Assembly: GCA_035647835.1 (NCBI GenBank)
Contig: DASRMS010000169.1
Coordinates: 1 to 20,736, forward strand
Direction of reading: 5' to 3'
Length of the DNA stretch: 20,736 bases
From: UBA9865 sp035647835
Lineage (GTDB): Bacteria; Bacillota; Dethiobacteria; Dethiobacterales; Dethiobacteraceae
Shown here piece after piece: positions 20,367 through 20,736 of the stretch. The notes under the pieces were generated by a model. The model did not search any database and was not told the DNA's origin. It saw nothing but the letters and a program-made list of their open reading frames with translations. Within the stretch, counting starts at the first letter, position 1. Every line of letters begins with the position of its first letter. Position numbers and translations under genes: made by a program.

Positions 20367-20736
20367 CAGACAAAAGGATATCCATAGTAGGGAGATTATA
20401 AGGGGCTAGTCCCATCCTTATCATCGTGTTTGCAACACATTCTCTTGCATAAGGCAACAACAATGGAACAGCAATAGAGTATAAATACCTTTCAAATTCA
20501 ACCTCATTCAAATCTAGTGTGGCTAAACAATGTCCCTTATGAATACAATGCAATGAAAATTGTGAATCCTTTTCAAACTCCAACGTAGTACTAAGATAAA
20601 TATTTGCATCTTTATCACTTATCAGTTCAACATTTCTTTCAAACGTTGTAGTAATAAAATTGTCGTTGCCACTCAGGAGTTCACACTGTAAATATATCAA
20701 TCTCGCATCAACTAGTTGAATACTGTCTTTTATAAT
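20329..20736 (-). CDS. SecB-like chaperone protein, 5' end outside window
   Basis: The last 135 residues of a protein whose frame is open to the right edge, beginning IIKDSIQLVDARLIYLQCEL; the TTG at 20700 is therefore not needed as a start. The segment VPLLLPYARECVANTMIRMG followed by LAPYNLPTMDI closely resembles the conserved helix of the SecB fold, where proteins have PYAREC/LVxxGGFPPLxLPPVNF. The first half is beta-strand-like with alternating hydrophobic residues (ANIYLSTTLEFEKDSQFSLH). In monoderms solitary SecB-like proteins often act as antitoxin-stabilising chaperones in toxin-antitoxin-chaperone modules rather than in Sec export. The acidic tail (DESNNRENEGGE) overlaps the next gene. 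AT-rich composition matches its partner and differs from the rest of the window. Confidence 0.72.
   Translation of the reverse strand: MIKDSIQLVDARLIYLQCELLSGNDNFITTTFERNVELISDKDANIYLSTTLEFEKDSQFSLHCIHKGHCLATLDLNEVEFERYLYSIAVPLLLPYARECVANTMIRMGLAPYNLPTMDILLSDESNNRENEGGE

Overview
The window comes from the chromosome of an endospore-forming Firmicute, most likely in or near the Clostridia. The evidence is a conserved sporulation block read on the minus strand (spoIID, a SpoIIQ-type M23 gene, spoIIID, mbl), strong GGAGG-type ribosome sites, and roughly balanced base composition over most of the window. Assignment below class level is not possible from sequence alone. Nearly every gene is on the minus strand, so transcription runs from high to low coordinates.

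Right edge (about 19.6-20.7 kb): an AT-rich two-gene unit. It encodes a SecB-like protein, cut by the window edge, and a protein with a PD-(D/E)XK nuclease motif. It looks acquired, and its border carries a nine-codon plus-strand reading frame with a perfect ribosome site. Next (15.9-19.3 kb) is the sporulation/cell-shape block, with recognisable sigma-F-like and sigma-E-like promoter candidates. A lone Phd/YefM-type antitoxin gene (15.4-15.7 kb, plus strand) sits between this block and the surface-polymer region.

From 15.3 kb down to the left edge lies a long cell-surface polymer region. It holds two LytR-CpsA-Psr (LCP) ligases, one with a fibronectin III domain and a Pro/Glu-rich tail, with a PHP-family phosphoesterase between them. 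It continues with a TagF-like CDP-glycerol transferase fused to a GT4 glycosyltransferase, a LicD-like phosphotransferase with an inactivated internal duplicate, a TagG-type permease, and a TagH-type ATPase with two nucleotide-binding domains in one chain. It ends with a phosphonate pathway: phosphonoacetaldehyde reductase-like alcohol dehydrogenase, PEP mutase fused to a TagD-like cytidylyltransferase, phosphonopyruvate decarboxylase, and the start of a LicC/PntC-like nucleotidyltransferase. The simplest model is that PEP becomes 2-hydroxyethylphosphonate, is activated with CTP, is attached by the LicD-like enzyme to a glycerol-phosphate-containing glycan, is exported by TagGH, and is joined to the wall by LCP enzymes. 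The chemistry of the final decoration is inference.

Two tandem repeat arrays lie in the intergenic spaces: five units of about 139 bp at 6.44-7.08 kb, and two full periods of 157 bp at 14.0-14.4 kb. They share a REP-like hairpin arm, a single copy of which also lies at 17.4 kb. Regulatory highlights are a perfect sigma-A promoter before the LicD-like gene and a cluster of TTAACA-like boxes, resembling PhoP boxes, before the LCP/TagF pair. No rRNA, tRNA, CRISPR array or transposase gene was seen.
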